Assembly (NCBI RefSeq): GCF_000160855.1
Contig: NZ_GG700753.1
Location: 209,931 to 217,957, forward strand
Origin: Lactobacillus helveticus DSM 20075 = CGMCC 1.1877
GTDB taxonomy: Bacteria > Bacillota > Bacilli > Lactobacillales > Lactobacillaceae
DNA: 8,027 nt
Direction: 5' to 3'
The notes under the pieces: model-generated
Databases searched by the model: none
What the model saw: the letters and a program-made list of their open reading frames with translations, nothing else
Told to the model about the DNA's origin: nothing
Made by a program: the position numbers and the translations under genes
Shown here: piece after piece, positions 1 through 6,478 of the stretch
How positions within the stretch are numbered: position 1 is the stretch's first letter
Layout of the letters: the number at the start of each line of letters is the position of its first letter

Positions 1-486
1 GGTATGAAAACAGCGTTGGAGCAGACTTATCCGAAAGCTCATTTTCAACGCTGTCTAGTTCATGTCATGCGCAATATTTGCGCTAAAGTACGCGTAGATG
101 ATTGCGAAACGATCATGAATGAATTCAAGCAAATCCATCAACAGCCAAATGAAGAAGCTGCGATCAAAGTCTTGCACGCCTTCTATGACAAGTGGAACAG
201 AGCTTATAATCATGTCATTAGAAACCTCAAGGAGATTGAACCTGATCTGCTGGTCTTTTATGACTATCCTAAACAAATCAGGGCCTCAATTTACTCCACC
301 AATATGATCGAATCCTTTAACCACGTTATCAAGCGTAAAGCTAAGCCTAAAGCAGAGTTTCCAACTGAACAGTCGCTTGATACTTTTATTGGCATTCAGG
401 CGATGAGCTACAACGAGCGCTATTTCAATCGAATCCACAAAGGCTTTAGTCAGGTTCAGGATACCTTAGAATCCTACTTTGACTAA
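1..486 (+). CDS. IS256-family (mutator type) transposase, C-terminal part, 5' end outside window
   Basis: This is the C-terminal ~161 residues of a DDE transposase that moves the surrounding IS; full family members are about 390-400 residues. The frame is open at base 1 (a Gly codon precedes the Met at 4-6), so the Met is internal and not a start. The visible part has the family signature QRCLVHVMRN (residues 15-24 counted from that Met). It also has a conserved block IYSTNMIESFNHVIKRK around residues 96-112, in which Glu103 (codon 310-312) is the likely third acidic residue of the DDE triad. The two Asp residues lie off-window. The frame runs intact to a TAA at 484-486, so nothing visible suggests the element is dead. 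The nearest relatives I recognise are L. helveticus IS1201-like transposases. Confidence 0.88.
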   Translation, partial: GMKTALEQTYPKAHFQRCLVHVMRNICAKVRVDDCETIMNEFKQIHQQPNEEAAIKVLHAFYDKWNRAYNHVIRNLKEIEPDLLVFYDYPKQIRASIYSTNMIESFNHVIKRKAKPKAEFPTEQSLDTFIGIQAMSYNERYFNRIHKGFSQVQDTLESYFD

Positions 487-507
487 ATAAAAGATTAAAA
501 AATCGAT

Positions 508-1326
508 CTACGAGAAAAATCTATTTAAACAAACTATTTGACAGTCTCTAGTAATCGGCTGCGGTGCCATCAGATATTGCGCATCCAAATCAACATAAAT
601 ATTATTGAACTCATCTTTTTTAGCATTGGAGACATCAATATAGCGATTATTCATATCGTTAAAATTGACCTGCATCCCTTCAGACTGCTTATTTCTAGCA
701 AAACTGTTGCTATTCAACTCCAACTTCTTAAATTCACGATCTATATCAATGTATTTATGTCCCAGATGAATCTCATCTTCTTTACGCAGATCTTTGGCAT
801 GCAAATGGTCCAGCCGCTTTCCATTCACAAATACCTGATTGCCTTGCTTTTGCACATTATCGCTATCTTTTCCCACTACTACTGTTTGATCTTGAGCCCT
901 AAAAGCATTAGCCCCAATATCTTCTATCTTTTCGATGTAATTGACATCTTTAGTAGCAGTTAAATTGTGACTTTTTCCCCTAGCTCCAAACTCATTGCCA
1001 GAATGATAAGTCTTAGTGGCAACATTACCATTAGTATCTGCACTAATATTAGTTTCCTTTGAAAAAATATTGAACATCCCAGCCACGCCTAATGCGTTGT
1101 GCTTGTTTTGATCTTCTGCAATCTCACCAACCGTAGTCAAATTGCCATCTACATCCTTAGACTCTATCTTATCTTGATAAATACTAAAGTCTTCATGTTC
1201 TTTTTCACTACTTGTTTGCGTAGTCGGCACTTTTTCTAAAACTATAGCTTGTACAGGATCATTAAATATGCTCGCTCCCCAAAAAACAGTAGTTCCAGCC
1301 ATTATCACTTTTAATTGTTTTTTCAT
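508..1326 (-). pseudogene. Secreted choice-of-anchor A-like surface adhesin, N-terminal fragment truncated by IS insertion
   Basis: This is the first ~259 residues of an exported surface protein, followed by a foreign tail. A signal peptide is visible: basic MKKQLK, a hydrophobic stretch (residues 7-20), and a likely cut after VQA (residues 25-27). Residues 28-75 are a polar linker. From about residue 77 (ALGVAGMFNIF, then SADTNGNVAT at 95-104) to about 259 (NNRYIDVSN, NIYVDLDAQYL) it resembles the choice-of-anchor A domain of large lactobacillar cell-wall proteins. Those proteins usually continue for many hundreds of residues and end in a wall anchor. Here the frame crosses the IS end at 548/549: Thr259 is the last native residue and residues 260-272 come from IS DNA. 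Both cysteines of the protein (262, 266) are in that tail. The product lacks any wall anchor, so it would be released or degraded. An SD (gggag, 1337-1341) lies 10 nt before the ATG. Domain naming is from memory of the family, without a search. Confidence 0.68.
524..548 (+). repeat. Right terminal inverted repeat of the IS
   Basis: The last ~25 bases of the element end in ttgacagtctc (538-548). The partner repeat at the left end is outside the window, so the inner boundary is approximate. The repeat contains a perfect -35-like TTGACA at 538-543 that points out of the element. No -10 box follows at 16-18 bp in the flanking DNA, so no hybrid promoter is made at this site. Confidence 0.7.
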
Positions 1327-1393
1327 ATGTTTTAAACTCCCAGTAAAACATATTTTAATTTGGTAGCTGTATTAACTATAAGTAATACTATAC

Positions 1394-1421
1394 AAATAAA
1401 ATATTAAACTATATTTTATTT
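1394..1421 (-). repeat. Perfect 11-bp inverted repeat in the adhesin leader
   Basis: The arms 1394-1404 (aaataaaatat) and 1411-1421 (atattttattt) are perfect reverse complements around a 6-base loop. In the predicted transcript from ~1460 it would form an A-U-only hairpin about 40-65 nt after the start. It has no GC pairs and no following U run, so it is a poor terminator. It could be an mRNA-stabilising leader element, a protein-binding palindrome, or chance in DNA this AT-rich. Confidence 0.4.
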
Positions 1422-1466
1422 TTTATAAATTAATCTAATTAGGCGCCACGCATAGACTTGAACGTT

Positions 1467-1495
1467 AATATACCCTGAATTTTTATTTGAGTCAA
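1467..1495 (-). promoter_or_regulatory. Predicted sigma-70-type promoter of the truncated adhesin gene
   Basis: On the minus strand a -35 box TTGACT (1490-1495) and a -10 box TATATT (1467-1472) are separated by exactly 17 bp, each matching the consensus at 5 of 6 positions. Transcription would start near 1460 and leave a leader of about 134 nt before the ATG at 1326. It is the best promoter match in the gap. AT-rich DNA gives chance hits, but a five-of-six pair with ideal spacing, in the right place and orientation, is reasonable support. Confidence 0.6.
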
Positions 1496-1683
1496 TATTA
1501 ATAATTAATTATAAAATGCTGATTTTACATTTTTAATTATTACTTAATTTACATTTTCAAGCTAGAACTACGGTTAAAATCAAAAATACGTATCTCAATT
1601 ATTTAAATTAAAATTAATTTTTTAACTTTAGCTAATAAATGCATCATATTTTAAACATTTATAAATTTAATCCAAATTTTGGC

Positions 1684-1720
1684 AAAAAACAAAAAAAGCA
1701 TGTGCATTGCGCATGCTTTT
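1684..1720 (-). terminator. Intrinsic terminator of the citrate lyase operon
   Basis: Read on the minus strand, the arms AAAAGCATGCGC and GCACATGCTTTT (stem 1694-1720, 3-base loop at 1706-1708) pair with one C/A mismatch. They are followed by a T-rich run (complement of 1684-1697, T7-G-T6). It begins 17 bp after the citF stop, so it ends the operon. On the plus strand the same stem has a G-U pair instead of the mismatch but only four T residues after it, so it should work mainly in the minus direction. Confidence 0.85.
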
Positions 1721-1736
1721 AAGGCAAATCTACTTT

Positions 1737-3296
1737 TTAGTCTTTAACTTCTTTAATAGCATCAATAATTGTACCATCACGGTATTCAACTAAAGCTACA
1801 GTACGGTCAGTATATTCAAGTGGCTTTGGTACACCAACTTGTTTTTCAGCCATCTTTTGCAAGTCATGAATGTCCAAAATATTAAGTCCTGGTACATTAT
1901 TAAATGCATCAATCAAGTCCTTGCGGGCTGGGTTAATTGCAATGCCTCGTTCAGTAACCAAGACATCGATTGATGACCCTGGTGTAACGATAGTTTCAAC
2001 GCTAGATACAACAGTAGCATTTCTACCACGAACAAGTGGAGCAGTAATAATAGTCATCTTGGCACCTGCGGCGGCATCTTGGTGACCACCAACAGCACCA
2101 CGAATGACACCATCAGAACCAGTCATAACATTAACATTGAAGTCAGTATCAATTTGCAATGCGGACAAGATAGAAACATCAAGGTTGTTTACTACTGCAC
2201 CCTTGTTATGTGGATCCGCATACCATGAAGCGTCGATTTCTTGTTGGTTCTTGTTGTTAGCCATAGATTGAGCAGCACCCTTATCAAAGTCCTGAACATC
2301 CATCACTTTTCTGACAAGACCTTCTTCAAGCAAATCAGTAGTAGGCTTAGTAATACCACCCAAAGCAAATGAAGCAGTAATGCCATCCTTAATCATGCTT
2401 TTACGAAGATAGCGAGTAACGGCTAATGCGGCACCACCTGAACCAGTCTGGAAGCTAAAGCCTTGCTTGTAGTATGGTGAGTTAACAATAACTTGGTTAA
2501 CCATTTGAGCAATCTTAAGGTCCTTAGGGTCCTTAGTGAAACGAGTAGCACCTGAACCGATCTTGTCAGGGTCACCTACTTTATCAACCTTGACTACGTA
2601 GTCAACTTGATCTTGCTTGATTGAAGCAGGGGTGTTTGGATAGTCAACAATGTTATCAGTTAAAAGAACAACCTTGTTAGCGTATTGAGCATCCATTAAA
2701 GCATAGCCTAATGAACCAAATACAGCATCCCCATCTTGACCATTAGCGTTACCTGCAGGATCTGATACAGGTACACCTAAGAAGGCAACATCAATCTTGA
2801 TTTCTCCTTCTTCGATTAAACGAGCACGATTACCGTGTGAACGGAAAATTACAGGTTTCTTCAAGCCGCCGTGAGAAACGAAGTCACCAAGTGAGCCACG
2901 CATCCCTGAAGAAGTAATGTTAGTAATAACACCCTTTTTGATAGCTTCAATTACCTTATCATTCATGACACCAGTCAATGAACTTGGAGCCAAAGTCAAA
3001 TCCTTGTAGCCCATAGCAATGATCTTGTCCATGACCATATTAAAGATGTAGTCACCACTTCTAAAGTGGTGGTGGAATGAAATAGTCATGCCATCTTTCA
3101 AGTTATTCTTGATTACCTCATCAAGAGAAGCAACGACCTTATTTTGGCCAATAGTTACGCGAACTGTTGGAGCTACACGCTTTACTTCTGGATGACCAAT
3201 TTCAGTAGTTTCAAATGGCTTTAAACCCATTTTATTCATTAAATCGTCTGGTAATTCGCGTTTTACTTTATTCTCCAATGTAGTTACCTTCTTCAT
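1737..3296 (-). CDS. citF: Citrate lyase alpha subunit (citrate:acetyl-ACP transferase)
   Basis: CitF transfers the acyl carrier from acetyl to citrate, giving citryl-ACP and acetate (EC 2.8.3.10), in the cytoplasmic citrate lyase complex with CitD and CitE. The product aligns by eye with E. coli CitF along its whole length: [15 protein letters not shown] (68-82), IDVAFLGVP (168-176), [19 protein letters not shown] (224-242), the glycine-rich [14 protein letters not shown] (282-295), FALGGIT (310-316), [12 protein letters not shown] (386-397) and GIAINPAR (451-458). At 519 residues (E. coli ~510) it is full length. The start is uncertain. ATG 3294-3296 has no SD before it, whereas TTG 3276-3278 has AAGAAGG 8 nt upstream and gives 513 residues with an 11-nt overlap on citE. 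ATG is kept as the conservative call. It is the last gene of the operon, followed by a terminator. Function is near certain; the exact N-terminus is not. Confidence 0.96.
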   Translation of the reverse strand: MKKVTTLENKVKRELPDDLMNKMGLKPFETTEIGHPEVKRVAPTVRVTIGQNKVVASLDEVIKNNLKDGMTISFHHHFRSGDYIFNMVMDKIIAMGYKDLTLAPSSLTGVMNDKVIEAIKKGVITNITSSGMRGSLGDFVSHGGLKKPVIFRSHGNRARLIEEGEIKIDVAFLGVPVSDPAGNANGQDGDAVFGSLGYALMDAQYANKVVLLTDNIVDYPNTPASIKQDQVDYVVKVDKVGDPDKIGSGATRFTKDPKDLKIAQMVNQVIVNSPYYKQGFSFQTGSGGAALAVTRYLRKSMIKDGITASFALGGITKPTTDLLEEGLVRKVMDVQDFDKGAAQSMANNKNQQEIDASWYADPHNKGAVVNNLDVSILSALQIDTDFNVNVMTGSDGVIRGAVGGHQDAAAGAKMTIITAPLVRGRNATVVSSVETIVTPGSSIDVLVTERGIAINPARKDLIDAFNNVPGLNILDIHDLQKMAEKQVGVPKPLEYTDRTVALVEYRDGTIIDAIKEVKD

Positions 3297-4182
3297 CAAT
3301 CAAGTTAGAAGCTTTAGCAGTTTCAAGTACACGGGTTGCCTTTTCTACAACTGGCTTATCAACCATCTTGCCGTTAAGTGAGATAACGCCGCTACCCTTA
3401 GCCTTGGCTTCACGAATAGCATTTTCAACATTTTTAGCTTGTTCAATTTCTTCTTTAGTTGGATTGAAGACCTTGTTAACCATAGCAATTTGACGTGGGT
3501 TAACCAAACTCTTACCATCGTAGCCTAATTCGTGAATGTAATTAGTTTCACGGTAGAAGCCTTCAGTATCCTTCATGTTAGAAAATACGGTATCAAAGGC
3601 ATAAACATCAGCTGCACGAGCTGCTTGCAAAACCATGTTGCGTGCAAATTCAAGTTCGCGGCCATCTGGATAACGGTGGGTGTGCATATCAGCGGTGTAG
3701 TCTTCACCAGATACGGCAAGTCCCATCATAAGTGGCGTAGCTGTGGCAATTTCTGGAGCATTCAAAACGCCTTTGGCACTTTCAATGGCAGCCATAACAC
3801 CGATTGAGCCCTTTTCAATGCCATATTCATCTTCCCAGTGTTCAATGTCCTTAACCAATTTTTGAATCATTGCTGCAGATTCAGTCTTTGGCAAACGAAT
3901 GACATCAACACCAGCCTTGACCATGGCACGAACATCTTCATCATAAAATGGCGTATCCTGACCATTTACTCTGACTACGATTTCACTGCCGCCAAAATCA
4001 ACAGTCTTAATTGCTTCATAAACCAGCATTCTAGCTGCATCTTTTTCAGTCAAAGATACTGAGTCTTCTAAGTCAAGCATAATTGAGTCGGCACCATAGA
4101 TACCTGCATCTTTAATCATGGCAGGATTGTTGCCGGGAACGAACATCATGGTTCTACGTAAACGATTTTTAACGTAAGTCAT
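3268..4182 (-). CDS. citE: Citrate lyase beta subunit (citryl-ACP lyase)
   Basis: CitE cleaves citryl-ACP into oxaloacetate and acetyl-ACP (EC 4.1.3.34), the step that yields the carbon product of citrate lyase. It belongs to the HpcH/HpaI aldolase (TIM barrel) family. Visible hallmarks are [12 protein letters not shown] (9-20), the strand end IMLDLEDSV (34-42), VVRVNG (69-74), VIRLPKTE (94-101), AAIESAKGV (131-139) with Glu134 and [13 protein letters not shown] (154-166) with Asp161. By family analogy Glu134 and Asp161 are the Mg2+ ligands and Arg71 contacts substrate. Length (304) is normal. The ATG directly follows the citD stop, with no bases between. A strong SD, GGAGG (4191-4195), sits inside the end of citD, 8 nt before the ATG, which fixes the start and suggests translational coupling. 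Confidence 0.97.
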   Translation of the reverse strand: MTYVKNRLRRTMMFVPGNNPAMIKDAGIYGADSIMLDLEDSVSLTEKDAARMLVYEAIKTVDFGGSEIVVRVNGQDTPFYDEDVRAMVKAGVDVIRLPKTESAAMIQKLVKDIEHWEDEYGIEKGSIGVMAAIESAKGVLNAPEIATATPLMMGLAVSGEDYTADMHTHRYPDGRELEFARNMVLQAARAADVYAFDTVFSNMKDTEGFYRETNYIHELGYDGKSLVNPRQIAMVNKVFNPTKEEIEQAKNVENAIREAKAKGSGVISLNGKMVDKPVVEKATRVLETAKASNLIDEEGNYIGE

Positions 4183-4476
4183 TTAAAGCACCTCCAAGTC
4201 AGGCTTATCTTGTGTTTCAGTTGCACGTTGAGCAACTGCTAAAGTACGAGCCTTAATTACACAATCAAGTGCACCCTTGTCAGTTGCCTTAACCTTGGCA
4301 TTTTCCAAACCGTACTTCTTTAAGGTTTCGGTGATCACTTTTTCAATTTGATCACCATATGCTTTCTTAACTTCAGATTCCAAATCGATTTCAATGCCGT
4401 TAGAACCTTTAGAGATCATGATTTGAATATCAGAACTTTCAAGAGTTCCTGCTACGGCAGTAGTTTTAATTTCCAT
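4183..4476 (-). CDS. citD: Citrate lyase gamma subunit (acyl carrier protein)
   Basis: CitD is the small acyl carrier of citrate lyase. It bears the phosphoribosyl-dephospho-CoA prosthetic group that holds acetyl and citryl. The motif AVAGTLESSD matches E. coli CitD AVAGTLESGD. With the ATG at 4474-4476, the modified serine is Ser14, the same number as in E. coli, which supports this start over the in-frame TTG three bases upstream. KGALDCVIKAR (67-77 from the ATG) is the second conserved block. Length is 97 residues, normal for the family. An SD, AAAGGA, lies 10 nt before the ATG, inside the end of citC, and the genes overlap by 11 nt. Enzymes that make and attach the prosthetic group (CitG, CitX) are not encoded in this window. 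Confidence 0.95.
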   Translation of the reverse strand: MEIKTTAVAGTLESSDIQIMISKGSNGIEIDLESEVKKAYGDQIEKVITETLKKYGLENAKVKATDKGALDCVIKARTLAVAQRATETQDKPDLEVL

Positions 4477-5518
4477 CAATATTCATTCCTTTCTCAATTC
4501 TCGATTGCAATTCACTCATATTTTGCTTGATAAACCCATAGGTAGATTCTGGCACAAACTTATTTATCTTGGTCAAATCTCCATCCTTGATCCATTGTCT
4601 TACCTGAGTCGCAGTCACAATTTGCCCTGCCTTCTCTAGGCGCTTAACAGTAATCACTTCAATATCAGGACCAAGCTCATGAGCCAAACTAATATTATAA
4701 AAGTGCGTCGTACGTGAAATAGGTTCTTGACCGATATAACGCCGGGCAATGTTCAAAGCAGGTGCAATCTTATTCTTGAACACGGCTGCATCGACTGAGG
4801 TTTGGACCTTAATCAATTCATCAGGTGATTTTAAGAAGTAAGCTGGGAAAGTTGCTGGAGAAACCATGTAATCGCCACCTGAAACAACTTTTACATTAGC
4901 AAATTGCTTGGTTCCTTCCTTAACCAGCTTCATTCTTTCGTTAAAATTAAACAAAGAAACATCATTAACCACTACAAAGACATAGACTAAATCATTTTCT
5001 TCACTTGCCATCTTAACCAAGTGCTGATGCCCCAAGGTAAAAGGATTGGCATTCATTACGATCGCTGCGATCTTCTTATCTGCTTGATCCTCTACCTTTG
5101 GCAAGTCACTCAAGAAATCATTTATATCTGGCATCCCGTTCTCTAAAAAGGCTGCCTCATCTGTCTTAGCCAGCAAATTAAAATGCAAGTGTTCAAAACT
5201 AGTCGCATACTTAGCCTTAGTAAAAACGAATGAATGGTAAATCTTCTGTCCAGCTAAATATTGCATCAAGTTAGTAACGACCTTGTTAAAGCGTGCGCCT
5301 TGCGTATCTTCATTAATCACGCCCATATACTTCAACACATTACCGGCAACGCTTCCTGTACCAACTAGATTGCAATCCTCATCCACCAAACCAATCGTAT
5401 GGTCGATCTGATCAATTTCTCTTGCACTAAAATTATGCAAATCTAAAGATGAAAGCAAATTCTCCCATTTTTGACGAGTTGCGGCATCACTTAAAAACAA
5501 ATCAACTACTTTATCCAT
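4466..5518 (-). CDS. citC: [Citrate (pro-3S)-lyase] ligase (acetate:ACP ligase)
   Basis: CitC uses ATP and acetate to acetylate the prosthetic thiol on CitD (EC 6.2.1.22), switching citrate lyase on. The N-terminal ~115 residues resemble the GNAT-like region of the family (VDEDCNLVGTGSVAGNVLKY, 45-64). The C-terminal part is a nucleotidyltransferase domain with the HxGH-type ATP site NANPFTLGHQHL (156-167), the conserved SGGDYMVSPATFP (213-225), FKNKIAPALNI near 247-257, RYIGQEP (260-266), and the closing VTATQVRQWIKDGD (301-314). Length (350) is normal. The start ATG has an SD, AAGGTGG, 7 nt upstream (5526-5532). It is the first cit gene; a probable promoter lies in the 90-bp gap before it, but read-through from the hydrolase gene is possible because no terminator separates them. 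Confidence 0.95.
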   Translation of the reverse strand: MDKVVDLFLSDAATRQKWENLLSSLDLHNFSAREIDQIDHTIGLVDEDCNLVGTGSVAGNVLKYMGVINEDTQGARFNKVVTNLMQYLAGQKIYHSFVFTKAKYATSFEHLHFNLLAKTDEAAFLENGMPDINDFLSDLPKVEDQADKKIAAIVMNANPFTLGHQHLVKMASEENDLVYVFVVVNDVSLFNFNERMKLVKEGTKQFANVKVVSGGDYMVSPATFPAYFLKSPDELIKVQTSVDAAVFKNKIAPALNIARRYIGQEPISRTTHFYNISLAHELGPDIEVITVKRLEKAGQIVTATQVRQWIKDGDLTKINKFVPESTYGFIKQNMSELQSRIEKGMNIDGN

Positions 5519-5571
5519 TGATATTCCACCTTACTATTATCAAAGAGCAAGTAATCTTTTTCACAAAGAAC

Positions 5572-5600
5572 AGTTTACTCCTGACATTTTAATATTTCAA
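5572..5600 (-). promoter_or_regulatory. Possible citC promoter
   Basis: On the minus strand TTGAAA (5595-5600) and TAAACT (5572-5577) are 17 bp apart. The -35 matches the consensus 5 of 6 and the -10 4 of 6. Transcription would start near 5565, about 47 nt before the citC ATG. The -35 lies inside one of two AAATTTGAAA repeats, as expected if a regulator binds there. It is a weak-to-moderate match in AT-rich DNA. Confidence 0.4.
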
Positions 5601-5624
5601 ATTTGTGCTTAGTTTTTCAAATTT
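5595..5624 (-). repeat. Paired direct repeat AAATTTGAAA upstream of citC, possible operator
   Basis: The decamer AAATTTGAAA (minus strand) occurs at 5595-5604 and again at 5615-5624, exactly 20 bp apart, about two helical turns. The copy nearer citC includes the palindrome CAAATTTG (5598-5605) and covers the predicted -35; the other copy covers the last codons of the hydrolase gene. Known citrate regulators of lactic acid bacteria (CitO, CitI) bind AT-rich sites, but no such regulator gene is in this window and I cannot assign the binder. Confidence 0.35.
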
Positions 5625-6400
5625 TGCAAAAAATTGCTAATAATCTTGTGCACTTTAGCTGGCTGTTCTGCTTGAGGCAAGTGTCCACATTCCGGAATAA
5701 TCGCGGTTTCGACCTTTTCATTCAGAAATTTAATTGCCTTAGTAAAATCAGGATTGAAGAATGGTGATTTTTCACCAGCAATTACCAGCATCGGCACAGG
5801 ACTATCCATAATCACATCGCGCCAATCTTGTTCGGAATGCTCTACTAAGCAGTTGTAGTTTTCCTCAGGATTATATGGAAAGGCTTGGTATTCATTTTTG
5901 GCATCTTGGAACATTTTCTCATCAATATGATGGTAAAAAGCCTTGCCAAAATCGAACTTTAACATTTCTGGATAGTTGTCCCAGGTTAAATCCTTAAAAC
6001 CATATTGCCAGGTCTTATCGGCAATCATCTTAGGTGACTGATCCAAATCGACCATAGCTTTAAGACGGCCCTTGCCATAGATAGACAAGTAAGCCCAAAT
6101 GTTGGCAGCTCCCATGGAATTGCCGATGGCAACTACGTCGTGCAAATCCAGCTCTTCCATCAATTCTTCTAAGTCGACGGCATGACGGCTGATTCGTTGA
6201 CCGCGATAAGTACGCTCGGATTGTCCTTGATTGCGCGGATCAAGCATGACAAAGCGATAACGATCATTAAAAAGTGTAATTAAGTCTTGCCACATTTGAC
6301 TAGAACCACCGATACCAGGGATACCCAATAAGACGGGACGGTCTTTTTCTCCTGTATCGCTGTAGTGCAGCATGACATCATCATTTGTTTTAAATTTCAT
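5609..6400 (-). CDS. Alpha/beta-fold hydrolase, substrate unknown
   Basis: This is a cytoplasmic serine hydrolase of the alpha/beta-fold superfamily, 263 residues, with no signal peptide. In order: the oxyanion-hole loop GIPGIGGSS (26-34), strand and turn VMLDPRNQGQS (51-61), the nucleophile elbow GNSMG with Ser95, and the C-terminal catalytic His240 in ECGHLPQAEQP. The acid is less clear. The usual Asp after VIAGEKS is replaced by Ser212, leaving Glu210 as a nearby candidate; Asp118 or Asp120 after strand six (MVDLDQSP) could serve instead, as in some family members. An SD (aagga) precedes the ATG by 5 nt. The gene lies after the transporter's terminator and 90 bp before citC, in the same direction. 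It is not a known citrate-lyase component, so a link to citrate use is only suggested by position. The substrate cannot be told from sequence. Confidence 0.88.
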   Translation of the reverse strand: MKFKTNDDVMLHYSDTGEKDRPVLLGIPGIGGSSQMWQDLITLFNDRYRFVMLDPRNQGQSERTYRGQRISRHAVDLEELMEELDLHDVVAIGNSMGAANIWAYLSIYGKGRLKAMVDLDQSPKMIADKTWQYGFKDLTWDNYPEMLKFDFGKAFYHHIDEKMFQDAKNEYQAFPYNPEENYNCLVEHSEQDWRDVIMDSPVPMLVIAGEKSPFFNPDFTKAIKFLNEKVETAIIPECGHLPQAEQPAKVHKIISNFLQNLKN

Positions 6401-6434
6401 TTTGATCCTTCTTTATCTTCTTAGTTTTAATTTC

Positions 6435-6443
6435 ATTATTACA
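6435..6443 (-). promoter_or_regulatory. Possible extended -10 promoter of the hydrolase gene
   Basis: TGTAATAAT on the minus strand fits an extended -10 (TGn plus AATAAT, 5 of 6) and would start transcription near 6428, about 28 nt before the hydrolase ATG. It sits just after the transporter terminator, where a new promoter is needed unless transcription reads through. No good -35 is seen at 17 bp. Confidence 0.33.
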
Positions 6444-6444
6444 C

Positions 6445-6474
6445 AAAAAAAGCAATCTGGTTTCCCAGATCGCT
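6445..6474 (-). terminator. Intrinsic terminator after the transporter gene
   Basis: On the minus strand AGCGATCTGG and CCAGATTGCT form a 10-bp stem (one G-U pair) closed by a GAAA tetraloop (6461-6464) and followed by a run of T residues. The stem begins 4 bp after the transporter stop codon. It is a textbook factor-independent terminator, implying the transporter is transcribed mostly on its own. Confidence 0.92.
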
Positions 6475-6478
6475 CTTT

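Larger units (their letters stand above)
1..548 (+). mobile_element. IS256-family insertion sequence, right part (IS1201-like), left end outside window
   Basis: The element enters from the left edge and ends at about 548. The right end is defined in two ways. The last 20 bases (529-548), read inward from the end, are gagactgtcaaatagtttgt, which is the type of terminus seen in IS256-family elements of lactobacilli. The open reading frame of the neighbouring minus-strand gene also changes character exactly there, from adhesin-like protein to residues encoded by the IS end. Transposase and IS end lie in the expected order, with the transposase reading toward the right end. IS256 elements usually make 8-9 bp target duplications, so the bases from 549 (tagtaatc) should recur at the unseen left end. 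Family assignment is from transposase motifs; the exact named IS is not determined. Confidence 0.8.
1327..1680. other. AT-rich intergenic region between the adhesin fragment and the citrate operon
   Basis: This gap of about 350 bp has no credible gene on either strand. It holds the adhesin promoter (1467-1495), its long leader and the inverted repeat described separately. A TTTACATTTT direct repeat occurs at 1524-1533 and 1548-1557, 24 bp apart. A GC-rich island with the palindrome GGCGCC (1442-1447) stands out in otherwise nearly pure A/T sequence. No tRNA, CRISPR or recognisable riboswitch is seen. Confidence 0.7.

Noticed and set aside
538..963. Plus-strand open frame of 141 codons opposite the adhesin fragment
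   Set aside because: It has low-complexity Ile/Leu/Ser-rich content, starts inside the IS end, has no SD, and is fully explained as the antisense of a gene with signal peptide and domain motifs.
4477..4479. TTG start for citD one codon before the ATG
   Set aside because: The ATG gives the modified serine number 14 as in E. coli CitD and is the stronger codon.
5536..5564. Alternative citC promoter (GATAAT at 5536-5541, GTGAAA at 5559-5564, 17 bp spacing)
   Set aside because: Transcription would begin near 5529, within the SD at 5526-5532, leaving the ribosome site incomplete.
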